A program made the translations under genes and the position numbers. DNA of 64,000 nucleotides from positions 372,001-436,000 of the forward strand of contig OY760517.1 in the NCBI GenBank assembly GCA_963663615.1. The letters run 5' to 3'. Of the stretch, positions 9,269-17,734 are shown in pieces. Below the pieces are notes generated by a model. The model did no database searches. It was given only the letters and a program-made list of their open reading frames with translations, and was not told where the DNA came from. Each line of letters opens with the position of its first letter. Position 1 is the stretch's first letter. The DNA is from G963663615 sp963663615. GTDB taxonomy: Bacteria; Bacteroidota; Ignavibacteria; Ignavibacteriales; Melioribacteraceae.

Positions 9269-10114
9269 ATGCGGTTTGAGCAAAAAATCAAATTAGCCGA
9301 AGACTACGAGGCATCGGGAAAATACCTGCATGCCTTGCAACTTTACAAATTTGTTGTTACTTCCGACAAGCACAAAAAGTTTGCCCTTTTTAAAATAGCA
9401 TCAATGTATGTAAACCTTAATAATATTGATGCTGCTATTACCTTGCTGGATGAATATGTTCTTGAGAATCCCGAAGATAGCGAGGCAAGGGTATTTTACG
9501 CGCGTTTTCTTATCAGTGTTAGCAGTTTTGACCGTGCCGTTGAAATTTTGGATGCAACTGATGATACTACCATAGAACTACTGTTTACCAAAGCACAGGC
9601 ATATTTTGGTGTTAATGATTTGAGGAAGGTAAGGATGCTTTTACGCGAACTGATTACCAGGTGCAAATCTCCTAAAATGTTTGCCGAGTCTTATCTTCTG
9701 CTTGCCAAATGCGAAATCAGATCAGAAAAATATGAAGATGCGATAACCTACCTGAAAAACTCACTTGAATACGATTACGATAATGTTGAATCCCTCTATT
9801 TGCTTGCCACGATATATTATCGTAAAGGTATGTATTACCACGGAGTTGAACTTATTGAGCTTGCGGTTGAACGAAGTCCTGACAGAATGGAAGTTGTGTT
9901 ATTGGCAGGTAAGATAAACTATAAACTTAAAAACTATGATCTTGCGAACGAATTCCTCAGAAAGTATATTAAACTAGGCGGAGATGAAAATTTTGTGGTT
10001 AATTACCTTTCTGAGATAGACAAGATTTTAAGAAGCAGAGTGGGAACAGAAAAACACAATCCTGAATATCCTGTTAACAGAATTTCTGATCCGGAGAAAG
10101 AAAATACCAAATAA
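9269..10114 (+). CDS. TPR-repeat protein
   Basis: A 281-residue helical protein built almost wholly of tetratricopeptide repeats (segments such as KYLHALQLYKFV, NIDAAITLLDEYVLENPED, KYEDAITYLKNSLEYDYDN, YDLANEFLRKYIKL). No signal peptide or membrane segment is seen, so a cytoplasmic scaffold is likely. ATG at 9269 has GGGA eight bases upstream; an in-frame TTG at 9251 inside guaA is less likely. No partner is suggested beyond co-transcription with guaA. Confidence 0.7.
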   Translation: MRFEQKIKLAEDYEASGKYLHALQLYKFVVTSDKHKKFALFKIASMYVNLNNIDAAITLLDEYVLENPEDSEARVFYARFLISVSSFDRAVEILDATDDTTIELLFTKAQAYFGVNDLRKVRMLLRELITRCKSPKMFAESYLLLAKCEIRSEKYEDAITYLKNSLEYDYDNVESLYLLATIYYRKGMYYHGVELIELAVERSPDRMEVVLLAGKINYKLKNYDLANEFLRKYIKLGGDENFVVNYLSEIDKILRSRVGTEKHNPEYPVNRISDPEKENTK

Positions 10115-10177
10115 GCTTTAAGACTGTTTTGTATTAACAGAAAATGTTAATTGTTCTTTATTGAGGGAGGAATAAAA

Positions 10178-10867
10178 ATGGGCGAAGTATTTAAGGTAAA
10201 AGACCTGCCATCGGATAGCAGACCGCGTGAAAAGTTGCTTGTCAGGGGTCCGCAAAGTTTAACTAATTCCGAACTGATTGCAATTTTGTTGCGAACGGGA
10301 CTAAAAGGTCATTCCGTGCTAAGAGTAGCAGAAGAGTTATTACAAAAATTTGGAAGTATAGCATCTCTTGCATCATCATCGGTGAGCAAGCTTACAACAG
10401 TTGATGGTATAGGTAATGACAAGGCAGCAACTTTAATGGCTGCATTTGAGCTATCAAGAAGAATTGATTTTGATAAAAAATGGTTATCTAATCAGAAGAT
10501 AACCTCTCCGGCTGATGTAGCCGAATTGTTCATCCCAATATTTCGCGATTTGAACAAAGAGCATTTTATGGTTGTTTGTTTATCAACGGGTAATAAAATT
10601 ATAAGATATGAAACCATCTCCATTGGTAGTCTTAACTCGAATGTTGTTCATCCAAGGGAAGTATTTAAGGTAGCGATAGAGAATAATTCGGCAAACATTA
10701 TACTAATACATAATCATCCGAGTGGTAACCTTGAGCCTAGTAATGAAGATATAAGATTAACCAATAGGTTAAAAGAAGCCGGAAAAATGCTTGATATTAA
10801 TGTTTTTGACCACATAATAATTGGTGGTAGCAATTTCAGAAGTTTTGTAGATGCCCGTATTCTTTGA
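10178..10867 (+). CDS. radC: RadC/JAB-domain (MPN+) protein
   Basis: A 229-residue protein with an N-terminal UPF0758 helix-hairpin-helix region (VDGIGNDKAATL) and a C-terminal JAB/MPN domain with the HNHPSG zinc-binding motif plus downstream Asp. Despite the name, a DNA-repair role for this family is not established. ATG at 10178 follows GGGAGG (10165-10170); an upstream in-frame TTG at 10151 lacks a site. Chromosomal context gives no sign of a mobile element. Confidence 0.9.
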   Translation: MGEVFKVKDLPSDSRPREKLLVRGPQSLTNSELIAILLRTGLKGHSVLRVAEELLQKFGSIASLASSSVSKLTTVDGIGNDKAATLMAAFELSRRIDFDKKWLSNQKITSPADVAELFIPIFRDLNKEHFMVVCLSTGNKIIRYETISIGSLNSNVVHPREVFKVAIENNSANIILIHNHPSGNLEPSNEDIRLTNRLKEAGKMLDINVFDHIIIGGSNFRSFVDARIL

Positions 10868-10987
10868 GTTAAAAAAATGCTAAATAATAATATTATTAAT
10901 AATGAATCTTAGATTTTTTGAAAAAAATCGTTATATTTAAAGAATGAAACACAACTAAACAATTTATTCTAAATTAGGAGGAATAAG

Positions 10988-11251
10988 ATGTCCAAAACTA
11001 AAAAGCTAGTATCAGCTCTTCTACTTGCCGGTATGGTTGCCTTTGCAGGCTGCGGTGGTGTAACTGAAGAACAGATGGCTGAATTAGAAGCCCTAAGAAG
11101 TGAAGTTAGTACTCTTACTAAAGATATTAACAGTCTTAAAAGTCAGAAAACTGAACTAGAAAGAGAACTTGCAGTGAAAAAATCAAGACTTGATGAATGC
11201 AAGAAAACAAGAGAAGAAGCTCAGAATAATCTTAAGAAAATGGGTAAATAA
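10988..11251 (+). CDS. Small coiled-coil lipoprotein
   Basis: An 87-residue Lpp-like protein. The signal peptide ends in AFAGC, giving lipidated Cys22. The rest (28-87) is one charged coiled coil with heptad leucines (EALRSEVSTLTKDINSLKSQ). Likely an outer-membrane or periplasmic spacer, by analogy with Braun-type lipoproteins. A strong AGGAGG precedes the ATG. It lies 36 nt before the LysM gene, with which it is probably co-expressed. Confidence 0.75.
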   Translation: MSKTKKLVSALLLAGMVAFAGCGGVTEEQMAELEALRSEVSTLTKDINSLKSQKTELERELAVKKSRLDECKKTREEAQNNLKKMGK

Positions 11252-11287
11252 CCTAAAGTTTTGAATTAAATCTATCGGAGGAATTAA

Positions 11288-11977
11288 ATGAAACTTGCAA
11301 AATATTTATCTGCTCTTCTAGTAATGTTAGTGCTTCTTTCAGCTAATGTAATAGCTCAGGAAGAAGAAATGACTGAAGAAGAATGGCAGGCTGAAATAAC
11401 TCGTCTTACTGAAGTTAAAACTGCTCGTCTTGCAGAAAAAGCTGAACTTGAAGGTGCTATTGCTAGTGCTAAAGCTGAATTAGCAGCTCTTCAGGCAGTT
11501 GAAGATTGTTACAAAGAAACTTACAGAATGCTTGGTAATGCTACCGAAGCTGATGTTGATAACTTTAGAGCAAGAGTTAAAGCTCTTGAAGCTAAAATCA
11601 ACAGAAAAGAAGAACCAAAAGAAGACAGACAGGCTGAACTAGATGCTCTTAAAGCTAATGCTATTAGTGCTCTTCCTGAATTTTATAACAAAGTTCACAA
11701 CGAACTTCAGAGAAAACTTGATGCATGGATTATCGTTCCTAAAGAAGTTAACTATACCGTAGTTAAAGGTGACTGTCTTTGGAATATCGCTAAAAAAGAC
11801 GAACATTATGCAAACGGTTTTGCTTGGCCAATGATTTACAGAGCTAACAAAGACAAAATTAAAAACGCTGATCTTATCTATCCTGCACAGGAATTCACTA
11901 TTCCTAACCTTTCTGACGAAGAAAAAGCAAAATATGACAAAATCAGAAGAAATTATAAACCTGCTCCAACTGAATAA
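11288..11977 (+). CDS. Secreted coiled-coil LysM protein
   Basis: A 229-residue exported protein. A signal peptide (cleavage probably after VIA at residue 23) leads into a long acidic coiled coil (about 27-130) and a C-terminal LysM domain at about 155-207 (YTVVKGDCLWNIAKK, then IYPAQEFTIP), which binds peptidoglycan. With the neighbouring coiled-coil lipoprotein it may tie envelope layers together (inference). GGAGG precedes the ATG. Codon use is notably regular, as for a highly expressed gene. Confidence 0.8.
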   Translation: MKLAKYLSALLVMLVLLSANVIAQEEEMTEEEWQAEITRLTEVKTARLAEKAELEGAIASAKAELAALQAVEDCYKETYRMLGNATEADVDNFRARVKALEAKINRKEEPKEDRQAELDALKANAISALPEFYNKVHNELQRKLDAWIIVPKEVNYTVVKGDCLWNIAKKDEHYANGFAWPMIYRANKDKIKNADLIYPAQEFTIPNLSDEEKAKYDKIRRNYKPAPTE

Positions 11978-12016
11978 TTTATAACTTGCAGGTGTTATAG
12001 ATTTTAGTTACACTTT

Positions 12017-12050
12017 AAGCCCTTTTTATTTTATAGAAAGGGCTTTTTTT
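12017..12050 (+). terminator. Rho-independent terminator after the LysM gene
   Basis: AAGCCCTTT (12017-12025) pairs perfectly with AAAGGGCTT (12037-12045) and is followed by a run of T to 12050. Confidence 0.9.
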
Positions 12051-12078
12051 ATGGTTTAATTTTTTAAGGAATTTTACA

Positions 12079-13035
12079 ATAGAAGTTGAAAAAATATTAA
12101 AACTGGAGGATGTTGATTTCCTCGCACTTCTTGGTTTTAATGATGCCAATCTCAGACCTATTGAAGAAAAATTTACTGCCTCAGTCGTTTTTAGAGGCGA
12201 AAATGCTTTGATTAGAGGTATGAAGGAGGAAGTTGAGGAAATTGAAAAAATTATCAGAGAGATGATTTACGTCCTCAACACTACCGGGAAGCTTTCTTCC
12301 AGTGACGTTGAAACTATAATTGACCTTACTGTTAAGGGTGGTGAAGTTGTTAGCGAAAAAGAATACGAAAACATTATTCTTTATACGCGTAATGATGTTA
12401 TTAAAGCCAAAACTCCAACCCAGGCAAAATATGTTGAAGAAGTTAGAAAAAATGATATTTGTTTTGCCATTGGTCCCGCTGGTACTGGTAAAACTTATAT
12501 GGCGGTTGCTTTTTCTGTAGCTGCTCTTAAACAGGGTAGGGTTAAAAAAATTGTACTTGCCCGTCCGGCTGTTGAAGCTGGTGAGTCTCTTGGATTTTTA
12601 CCTGGCGATTTTAAGGAAAAGATTGATCCTTATTTGCGTCCTCTTTACGATGCCTTACAGGATATGATGCCTCCTGAACAGCTTAAAGGTTACGTTGAAA
12701 AAGAGATTATTGAAATTGTTCCTCTGGCTTATATGAGGGGACGTACACTAAATAATGCTTTTGTTATCCTTGACGAGGCGCAAAATGCCAGTGATGTGCA
12801 GATGAAAATGTTCCTTACCAGGTTAGGTCCCAACTCAAAGTCAATTATCACTGGCGATATTACCCAGATTGATCTTCCATCCAAACATTCAAGCGGACTA
12901 ATACATGTTCAGCAGGTATTAAAAAATGTTGATGGTGTGGGGTTTGTTTATTTTGATAAACCTGATGTAGTGCGTCATAAGCTGGTTAAGGATATTATTA
13001 ATGCCTATGAAACATTTGGAAACGATAGCGAATAG
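12079..13035 (+). CDS. phoH: PhoH-family ATPase, probable ATA start
   Basis: A 318-residue P-loop ATPase. The PhoH Walker A (GPAGTGKT, residues 132-139) and the DEAQN Walker B segment are plain. PhoH proteins are linked to RNA metabolism and ribosome maturation. The first conventional start, TTG at 12208, would remove 43 residues that match the family N-terminus (LLGFNDANLRPIEEKF). The frame is open back to a stop at 12034 and has no ATG, GTG or TTG start upstream of 12208. ATA at 12079 has AAGGA eight bases upstream and begins exactly where relatives begin. An ATA start is inference. Confidence 0.85.
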   Translation: MEVEKILKLEDVDFLALLGFNDANLRPIEEKFTASVVFRGENALIRGMKEEVEEIEKIIREMIYVLNTTGKLSSSDVETIIDLTVKGGEVVSEKEYENIILYTRNDVIKAKTPTQAKYVEEVRKNDICFAIGPAGTGKTYMAVAFSVAALKQGRVKKIVLARPAVEAGESLGFLPGDFKEKIDPYLRPLYDALQDMMPPEQLKGYVEKEIIEIVPLAYMRGRTLNNAFVILDEAQNASDVQMKMFLTRLGPNSKSIITGDITQIDLPSKHSSGLIHVQQVLKNVDGVGFVYFDKPDVVRHKLVKDIINAYETFGNDSE

Positions 13036-13370
13036 AGAATTAGCAAACGGGTTGATAAGTTCGCAGAAGCTAAAATGGTGGGGTAACTAATATCCAATAA
13101 TTAATGGGTGCACTTTATTGAGGAGGATCTGAAGATGTCACCCCTCCGGGGTTGAATAATCATTCTCTCTAAATTATTCTACAAACATGCCGCTCCTCTG
13201 GAACTACAATATCAGGCGATTTGTAGTAAGTTCCGGCGGGACGGGATGTATGTAGAAACATGCTTGGGAAGTTATTACGAACCCTAGCAGGGTGGCATGT
13301 ACATACCTCAGATTTAATTTTTGTAAACCAACGCGATAATGAAATATTTTACCCCATTATTGCGATACTC
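13036..13370. repeat. Gene-free stretch with four hairpin repeats
   Basis: No coding sequence seen. It holds four short palindromes of the family hairpin plus ATGTNTGTAGAAA-like tail: ACCCC-TCC-GGGGT at 13140-13152 (degenerate tail); an inverted copy at 13177-13204 (TTCTACAAACAT then GCTCC..GGAAC); a forward copy at 13230-13258 (GTTCC-GGC-GGGAC then ATGTATGTAGAAA); and ACCCT-AGC-AGGGT at 13281-13308 (tail ATGTACATACC). Related copies lie near 26308 and 58242-58689. Confidence 0.6.
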
Positions 13371-14135
13371 TTACTTAAATTGTGCTTTGCTTTCTTCCCA
13401 ATATTTATCCATTTCCTCGAGGGAGCTTTTTGCAACACTACTATTATTTGCTTCAAGCTGTTGCTCAACATAACGAAAACGGTTAACAAACTTGTCATTG
13501 GTACTCCGCAGTGCATCTTCGGGATTAACCCCTACAAATCTGCAATAATTTATTAGCGAGAAGAATAAATCACCCATTTCCTTTTCCATTGCTTCTGTAT
13601 CCTGGTTAATTTCAGCTTCACGGAATTCGTTCATTTCTTCCTTTACCTTATTCCAGACATCTTCTTTGTTGTTCCAGTCGAAACCAACTTTTGAGGCTTT
13701 TTGCTGTAATCGGAATGAGCGATATAAACCGTGCATGTTTTTAGGTACGCCATCCAGCACAGATTTCCTGCCTTCCTGCAATTTTATTTTTTCCCAGTTA
13801 CGTTCAATATCCTTTGCACCGTTAACCTGCGTATCACCAAACACATGAGGATGTCGTCTAACCAGCTTATCCTTTATGGCATCAATAACATCGTTAATAG
13901 TAAAGTTTTTCGCTTCCTCACCAATTACCGAATGAAATACAATATGTAATAGCAGGTCGCCCAGCTCACCTTTTAACTCATTATAGTTTTTGTCATCAAT
14001 AGCCTCAACAACTTCATAAGCTTCTTCAAGAGTATTAGCCTTAATTGAATCATGAGTTTGTTCTTTATCCCAGGGGCAGTCACTTCTCAATTTCCACATT
14101 ATATCGAGAAGTTCTTCAAAATTTTTACCAGTCAT
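13371..14135 (-). CDS. mazG: Nucleoside triphosphate pyrophosphohydrolase MazG
   Basis: Hydrolyses NTPs to NMP and pyrophosphate, cleaning aberrant nucleotides. The 254-residue protein has the tandem MazG fold: N-terminal CPWDKEQTHDSI, EEAYEVVEA and ELGDLLL, and a second copy with EEMNEFREAE and EMGDLFF. These are the ExxE...ExxD magnesium-binding motifs. It is divergent from the downstream GT9 gene. Confidence 0.95.
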   Translation of the reverse strand: MTGKNFEELLDIMWKLRSDCPWDKEQTHDSIKANTLEEAYEVVEAIDDKNYNELKGELGDLLLHIVFHSVIGEEAKNFTINDVIDAIKDKLVRRHPHVFGDTQVNGAKDIERNWEKIKLQEGRKSVLDGVPKNMHGLYRSFRLQQKASKVGFDWNNKEDVWNKVKEEMNEFREAEINQDTEAMEKEMGDLFFSLINYCRFVGVNPEDALRSTNDKFVNRFRYVEQQLEANNSSVAKSSLEEMDKYWEESKAQFK

Positions 14136-14270
14136 ATTTTTACCTTCAAATTAGAATGCAACTTAACATTATGCGATTTTTTATCCAAATTAAAACATGA
14201 TGAAAATATTGTAATCAATTGAATCAATTTACTAAATTGGTGTTTTAATAAGAATTTACTCGGAGCAAGC

Positions 14271-15374
14271 TTGGTACAGTTTAATGTAAGGGGCAGGAAA
14301 AAATTCCTTGAGTTTGTAAGTAAGCCGGATAATGTGAAACGAATACTTATTATCCGAAACGGATTACTTGGTGATGTTACTGCACTTACCGGTACTATTA
14401 ACCGTTTGGTTAGCACCTTCCCTAATGTTGAAATTGATTTACTGGTTGGTCCACGATGTAAAAATTTACTAAACAACATACCCAATATTCGTAAAGTATT
14501 TTTCTTTAATTACACAACCTCATTCTTATCGGTATTAAAGCAAATCGGTTTTTTTATGGGATTGGGAAAAAACAAATACGATATTATTGAGATTCATGAG
14601 GTTAGTAGTCACTTTACCTTAATGTCGTTGTTAACCAAAACAAAATACAGGGTTGGTTTTACCAATAAAAAATCAGGGTGGTATGATTACCATATTGAAC
14701 GTCCGAAGGTTAAAATGGCACTTGCAGAAACCAGGCTTGTAGAAGAGTGGACAAACCCCCCAATAGCAAAAACCGGATTGGTTGCAACAAATGAAGAAAG
14801 GGAAGCAATAACAAATAAGCTTGTTGAAGCGGGGCTTACGAAAGGGAATAGTTTTGCTATAATTCATATTGGGTCAAGTCATCATAACTCGGATAGGCAA
14901 TGGCAACTTTCAAAAGTACCTTTACTAGCCGAAAAACTCAAGAGGGAGTATGGATTTGATATAGTATTTACAGGTGTAAAAGAGGACATTCCAAGTATAA
15001 ATATAATAATGGAAAAGTGTTCATTTAAAACATTTAGCCTGGCAGACAAGACTACTTTGAGGGAACTAATTGCACTTGTTGATGTAAGTAATATAGTGAT
15101 TGGTCCTGATACGGGAATTATTCATATAGCAGCCTCACTAAATACACCATCTGTAATGATGATGGGATTATCGGACCCGGAAGATACCGGAAGTTATAAC
15201 GAGTGGGGTAATGCGGAAATTGTTACAGCGGGATTAAAATGTCAGCCCTGCGTTCATTCAAATCCAAAACCGGAGCAGTGGAATGAGTGCAAGGATATGC
15301 GTCCCGTAAAGTGTATGGAAGCCATTACAGTTGAAATGGTTCTGGAAAAGGTATCGGGGCTAATAGGAAATTAG
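14271..15374 (+). CDS. GT9-family glycosyltransferase (heptosyltransferase-like)
   Basis: A 367-residue GT-B protein resembling ADP-heptose:LPS heptosyltransferases. It has the N-terminal RILIIRNGLLGDVTALTGTI motif, the central HIGSSHHNSDRQW acceptor/donor region and the C-terminal GPDTGIIHIAASL donor-binding motif. Likely acts on the cytoplasmic face in LPS core assembly (inference from the family). TTG at 14271 follows GGAG with a 5-nt gap. Confidence 0.85.
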   Translation: MVQFNVRGRKKFLEFVSKPDNVKRILIIRNGLLGDVTALTGTINRLVSTFPNVEIDLLVGPRCKNLLNNIPNIRKVFFFNYTTSFLSVLKQIGFFMGLGKNKYDIIEIHEVSSHFTLMSLLTKTKYRVGFTNKKSGWYDYHIERPKVKMALAETRLVEEWTNPPIAKTGLVATNEEREAITNKLVEAGLTKGNSFAIIHIGSSHHNSDRQWQLSKVPLLAEKLKREYGFDIVFTGVKEDIPSINIIMEKCSFKTFSLADKTTLRELIALVDVSNIVIGPDTGIIHIAASLNTPSVMMMGLSDPEDTGSYNEWGNAEIVTAGLKCQPCVHSNPKPEQWNECKDMRPVKCMEAITVEMVLEKVSGLIGN

Positions 15375-15471
15375 ATTGTTAACAATTAAGTATTCCCAAA
15401 TTTGGTAATGATTTGCGGATAAAAATTTGATATATTTGTATTGCTAATCTGAAAATTTTTGTGGGAAAAGT

Positions 15472-15930
15472 ATGTTTACGGAAAAGCTCAGAGAAATGAA
15501 TATCGAAATTCCTGAAGCACCCAAACCTTTGGCGGCATATATTCCGGCTACAAAAGTTGGTGATCTTGTATTTACGGCAGGTCAATTACCTGTAAAAGAT
15601 GGTAAATTACAGTATTCAGGTAAAGTTGGTTCGGAAGTTTCCGAAGATAATGCTATGAATGCAGCAAAACTTAGTGCAATAAATTGCCTTGGTGTTATTA
15701 AAGCTGAAATTGGTAACCTCGATAAAATTGAAAAAATTGTAAAGGTTACGGTGTTTGTTAACAGTGCTGAAGGTTTTACTTCGCAACCAAAAGTGGCAAA
15801 CGGAGCCTCCGAGTTCCTTGTTGAAGTTTTTGGCGAAGCTGGTAAACATGTGCGAAGTGCTGTTGGTGTAAACGAACTTCCAATAAATGCTGCTGTTGAA
15901 ATTGAGATGATCGTTAAGATCAGGAATTGA
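15472..15930 (+). CDS. RidA/YjgF-family protein
   Basis: A 152-residue member of the longer RidA-like subfamily. RidA enzymes deaminate reactive enamine/imine intermediates from PLP enzymes. The family core (GDLVFTAGQLP, a trimer-forming barrel, VRSAVGVNELP with the arginine at the RidA catalytic position, and VEIEMI) is present. The long form differs from canonical RidA (about 128 residues), so the substrate is uncertain. A TATATTTG box at 15431-15438 suits a promoter. First gene of a plus-strand run ending at argS. Confidence 0.85.
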   Translation: MFTEKLREMNIEIPEAPKPLAAYIPATKVGDLVFTAGQLPVKDGKLQYSGKVGSEVSEDNAMNAAKLSAINCLGVIKAEIGNLDKIEKIVKVTVFVNSAEGFTSQPKVANGASEFLVEVFGEAGKHVRSAVGVNELPINAAVEIEMIVKIRN

Positions 15931-15985
15931 ATTGTAAGTTAGCGGATTTTGTTTTTATATTAGAGTAAGTCAGGAAAGATTAAAT

Positions 15986-16336
15986 ATGTTACTTGAGATG
16001 TTCAAAGCCAAGATACATCAGGCTCGGATAACGCAAGCGGATTTGTTTTACGAAGGAAGTTTGACTATCGACGAAGACCTAATGGATGAGGCTGGTATTT
16101 TGCCTTATGAAAAGGTGCAGGTAGTTAATATTAATAATGGTAAGAGATTTGAAACTTATGCAATAACCGGTAAACGCGGTACTGGTGTAATAGGATTAAA
16201 CGGTGCTGCTGCACGTCTTGGTCTTGTTGGTGATATGATTATAATAATTACATACGCTCAAATGGAACAGGAAGAAGCGAAAAATCATAAACCGGTTGTA
16301 TTGCTGTTAGACGAAAATAATAAAGTAGTTAAGTAA
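15986..16336 (+). CDS. panD: Aspartate 1-decarboxylase
   Basis: Makes beta-alanine for pantothenate and CoA. The proenzyme cleaves itself between Gly24 and Ser25 (YEGSLTID) to create the pyruvoyl cofactor; both residues are present. The 116-residue length and the GLNGAAARLG motif fit. It lies 55 nt after the RidA-like gene. Confidence 0.96.
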   Translation: MLLEMFKAKIHQARITQADLFYEGSLTIDEDLMDEAGILPYEKVQVVNINNGKRFETYAITGKRGTGVIGLNGAAARLGLVGDMIIIITYAQMEQEEAKNHKPVVLLLDENNKVVK

Positions 16337-16354
16337 GACTAACAAGCAGAAAGT

Positions 16355-16843
16355 ATGGATAAAATGAAAAATGTAATTTTAATAGTTTTGTTGGCATCTT
16401 CTCTAAGCTTTGCACAGTTTAAGGAAGAATTAAATAAACCTGTTGATATAAAAGGCAAAATAATTACTGGTCAGCCAAGCTCGTTTTTTACAAGTTTCAT
16501 CAATCCCGAAAACTTTTCAATGAGTCACTCGGTTAGTATGTCTTACTCAACAATGGGTGGTAACGGAATGGCACTTGGTATTTACACCAATTCAATGCGT
16601 TACGAGTTTAATGAAAACCTTGATATTGAAGTAGATGCGAGCCTGGTAAATACACCTTATAACTCGTATGGTGATAATTTTAGCAACCAGATAAATGGCA
16701 TATATTTAAGTCGTGCACAAATAAATTATAGTCCATCAGATGATTTTCACATGGTTGTTCAGTATCGTTCTGCACCGGCAGGGTATTATTATAACAGACC
16801 TTTCGGGTACAGAGGCTACAATAACGGCTGGTTATTTCCATAA
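16355..16843 (+). CDS. Secreted protein of unknown function
   Basis: A 162-residue protein not recognised by family. The N-terminus is a signal peptide (hydrophobic stretch then SFAQ). The mature part is serine-, methionine- and tyrosine-rich with alternating polar/hydrophobic strands (MSHSVSMSYSTMGGNGMALG), suggesting a small beta-rich periplasmic or outer-membrane protein. The C-terminus is rich in Tyr, Gly and Asn. Starts are possible at 16355 or the ATG at 16364. It lies in the panD-to-argS run. Confidence 0.6.
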   Translation: MDKMKNVILIVLLASSLSFAQFKEELNKPVDIKGKIITGQPSSFFTSFINPENFSMSHSVSMSYSTMGGNGMALGIYTNSMRYEFNENLDIEVDASLVNTPYNSYGDNFSNQINGIYLSRAQINYSPSDDFHMVVQYRSAPAGYYYNRPFGYRGYNNGWLFP

Positions 16844-16860
16844 TTTTATAATCGGGTAAT

Positions 16861-17325
16861 TTGCAGAAAAAACAAAACAAAAATAAAGGTAACGCTTCAG
16901 GACTGGTAATAAACACTGCTATATTTTTTCTTGGTGCAGTGATTATTTATCTGGCATTCTCAATATTTGCCAAACTTGGCAACAAACCTGTTCCCAAAAC
17001 CGAAAAAGATATTTATGCCAACGCCTCGGAAATTATTCAGGTTGAGGTTGCTAATGGTTGTGGGGTTAAAGGGATTGCTGACCGGTTTACTGATTTCCTG
17101 AGGCATAGAGAGTATGACGTAGTGCATACTGGCAATTATTATACTTTCGATATTGATAAATCGATTGTAATTGACAGGATTGGCAATATGGCTAATGCCT
17201 ATAAAATTGCCAAAGTATTAGGTGTGAAAAAAGAAAATGTTATTCAACAGGTTAACAAGGAGTATTTCCTTGATGTTACGGTGGTTATTGGTAAAGATTA
17301 TTTTAAGTTAAAGCCATTAAATTAG
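16861..17325 (+). CDS. Membrane-anchored LytR C-terminal-domain protein
   Basis: A 154-residue protein starting at TTG 16861, with a basic N-terminus, one membrane segment (about 14-36) and an extracytoplasmic LytR_C-like domain at about 55-150 (VEVANGCGVKGIADRFTDFL, then DVTVVIGKDY). This domain occurs at the C-terminus of LytR/CpsA/Psr cell-wall ligases and as stand-alone proteins of unknown role. Eleven nt separate it from rsfS. Confidence 0.7.
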   Translation: MQKKQNKNKGNASGLVINTAIFFLGAVIIYLAFSIFAKLGNKPVPKTEKDIYANASEIIQVEVANGCGVKGIADRFTDFLRHREYDVVHTGNYYTFDIDKSIVIDRIGNMANAYKIAKVLGVKKENVIQQVNKEYFLDVTVVIGKDYFKLKPLN

Positions 17326-17335
17326 GAATTGTATT

Positions 17336-17701
17336 TTGGAATCGAAAGAATTTGCGTTAGAAATAACTGATCATATTTTATCTAAAAAAGGTTATGATAT
17401 AAAGATACTTGAATTGGCGAAAATTAGTAGCTTTGCTGACTATTTTGTTATTTGTTCAGCCGATTCGGATGTGCAGGTAAGAGCTATTGCCGATGAAGTT
17501 GACCGCTCCCTTGCCAAACAAGGTATTAAATGCCATTATAAGGAAGGTTACGATGCCCTTAACTGGGTTATTCTTGATTACTTTGATGTTATTGTTCATG
17601 TGTTTCATAAGGAAGCGAGAACCTACTATAACCTTGAAAAGCTTTGGGGTGATGCCCCCGTTATTGAAGTTGAAGACGAGAACCCTTCCGCTATTAATTA
17701 A
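17336..17701 (+). CDS. rsfS: Ribosomal silencing factor RsfS
   Basis: Binds ribosomal protein L14 and blocks subunit joining when nutrients are scarce. The 121-residue protein has the DUF143 signature: SSFADYFVICSADSDVQVRAIADEV and the WVILDYFDVIVHVF segment. Translation starts at TTG 17336 with AGGA upstream. Confidence 0.93.
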   Translation: MESKEFALEITDHILSKKGYDIKILELAKISSFADYFVICSADSDVQVRAIADEVDRSLAKQGIKCHYKEGYDALNWVILDYFDVIVHVFHKEARTYYNLEKLWGDAPVIEVEDENPSAIN

Positions 17702-17734
17702 TTACTTCCATAGATAAATTACCGGAGTTGGAAA

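Noticed and set aside
10178..10867. radC as a marker of a mobile island
   Set aside because: RadC/JAB genes are often on islands, but here it lies in a compact housekeeping stretch with no integrase, repeats or composition change.
12208..13035. Conventional TTG start for phoH
   Set aside because: It drops the conserved N-terminal segment and has no ribosome site at proper distance.
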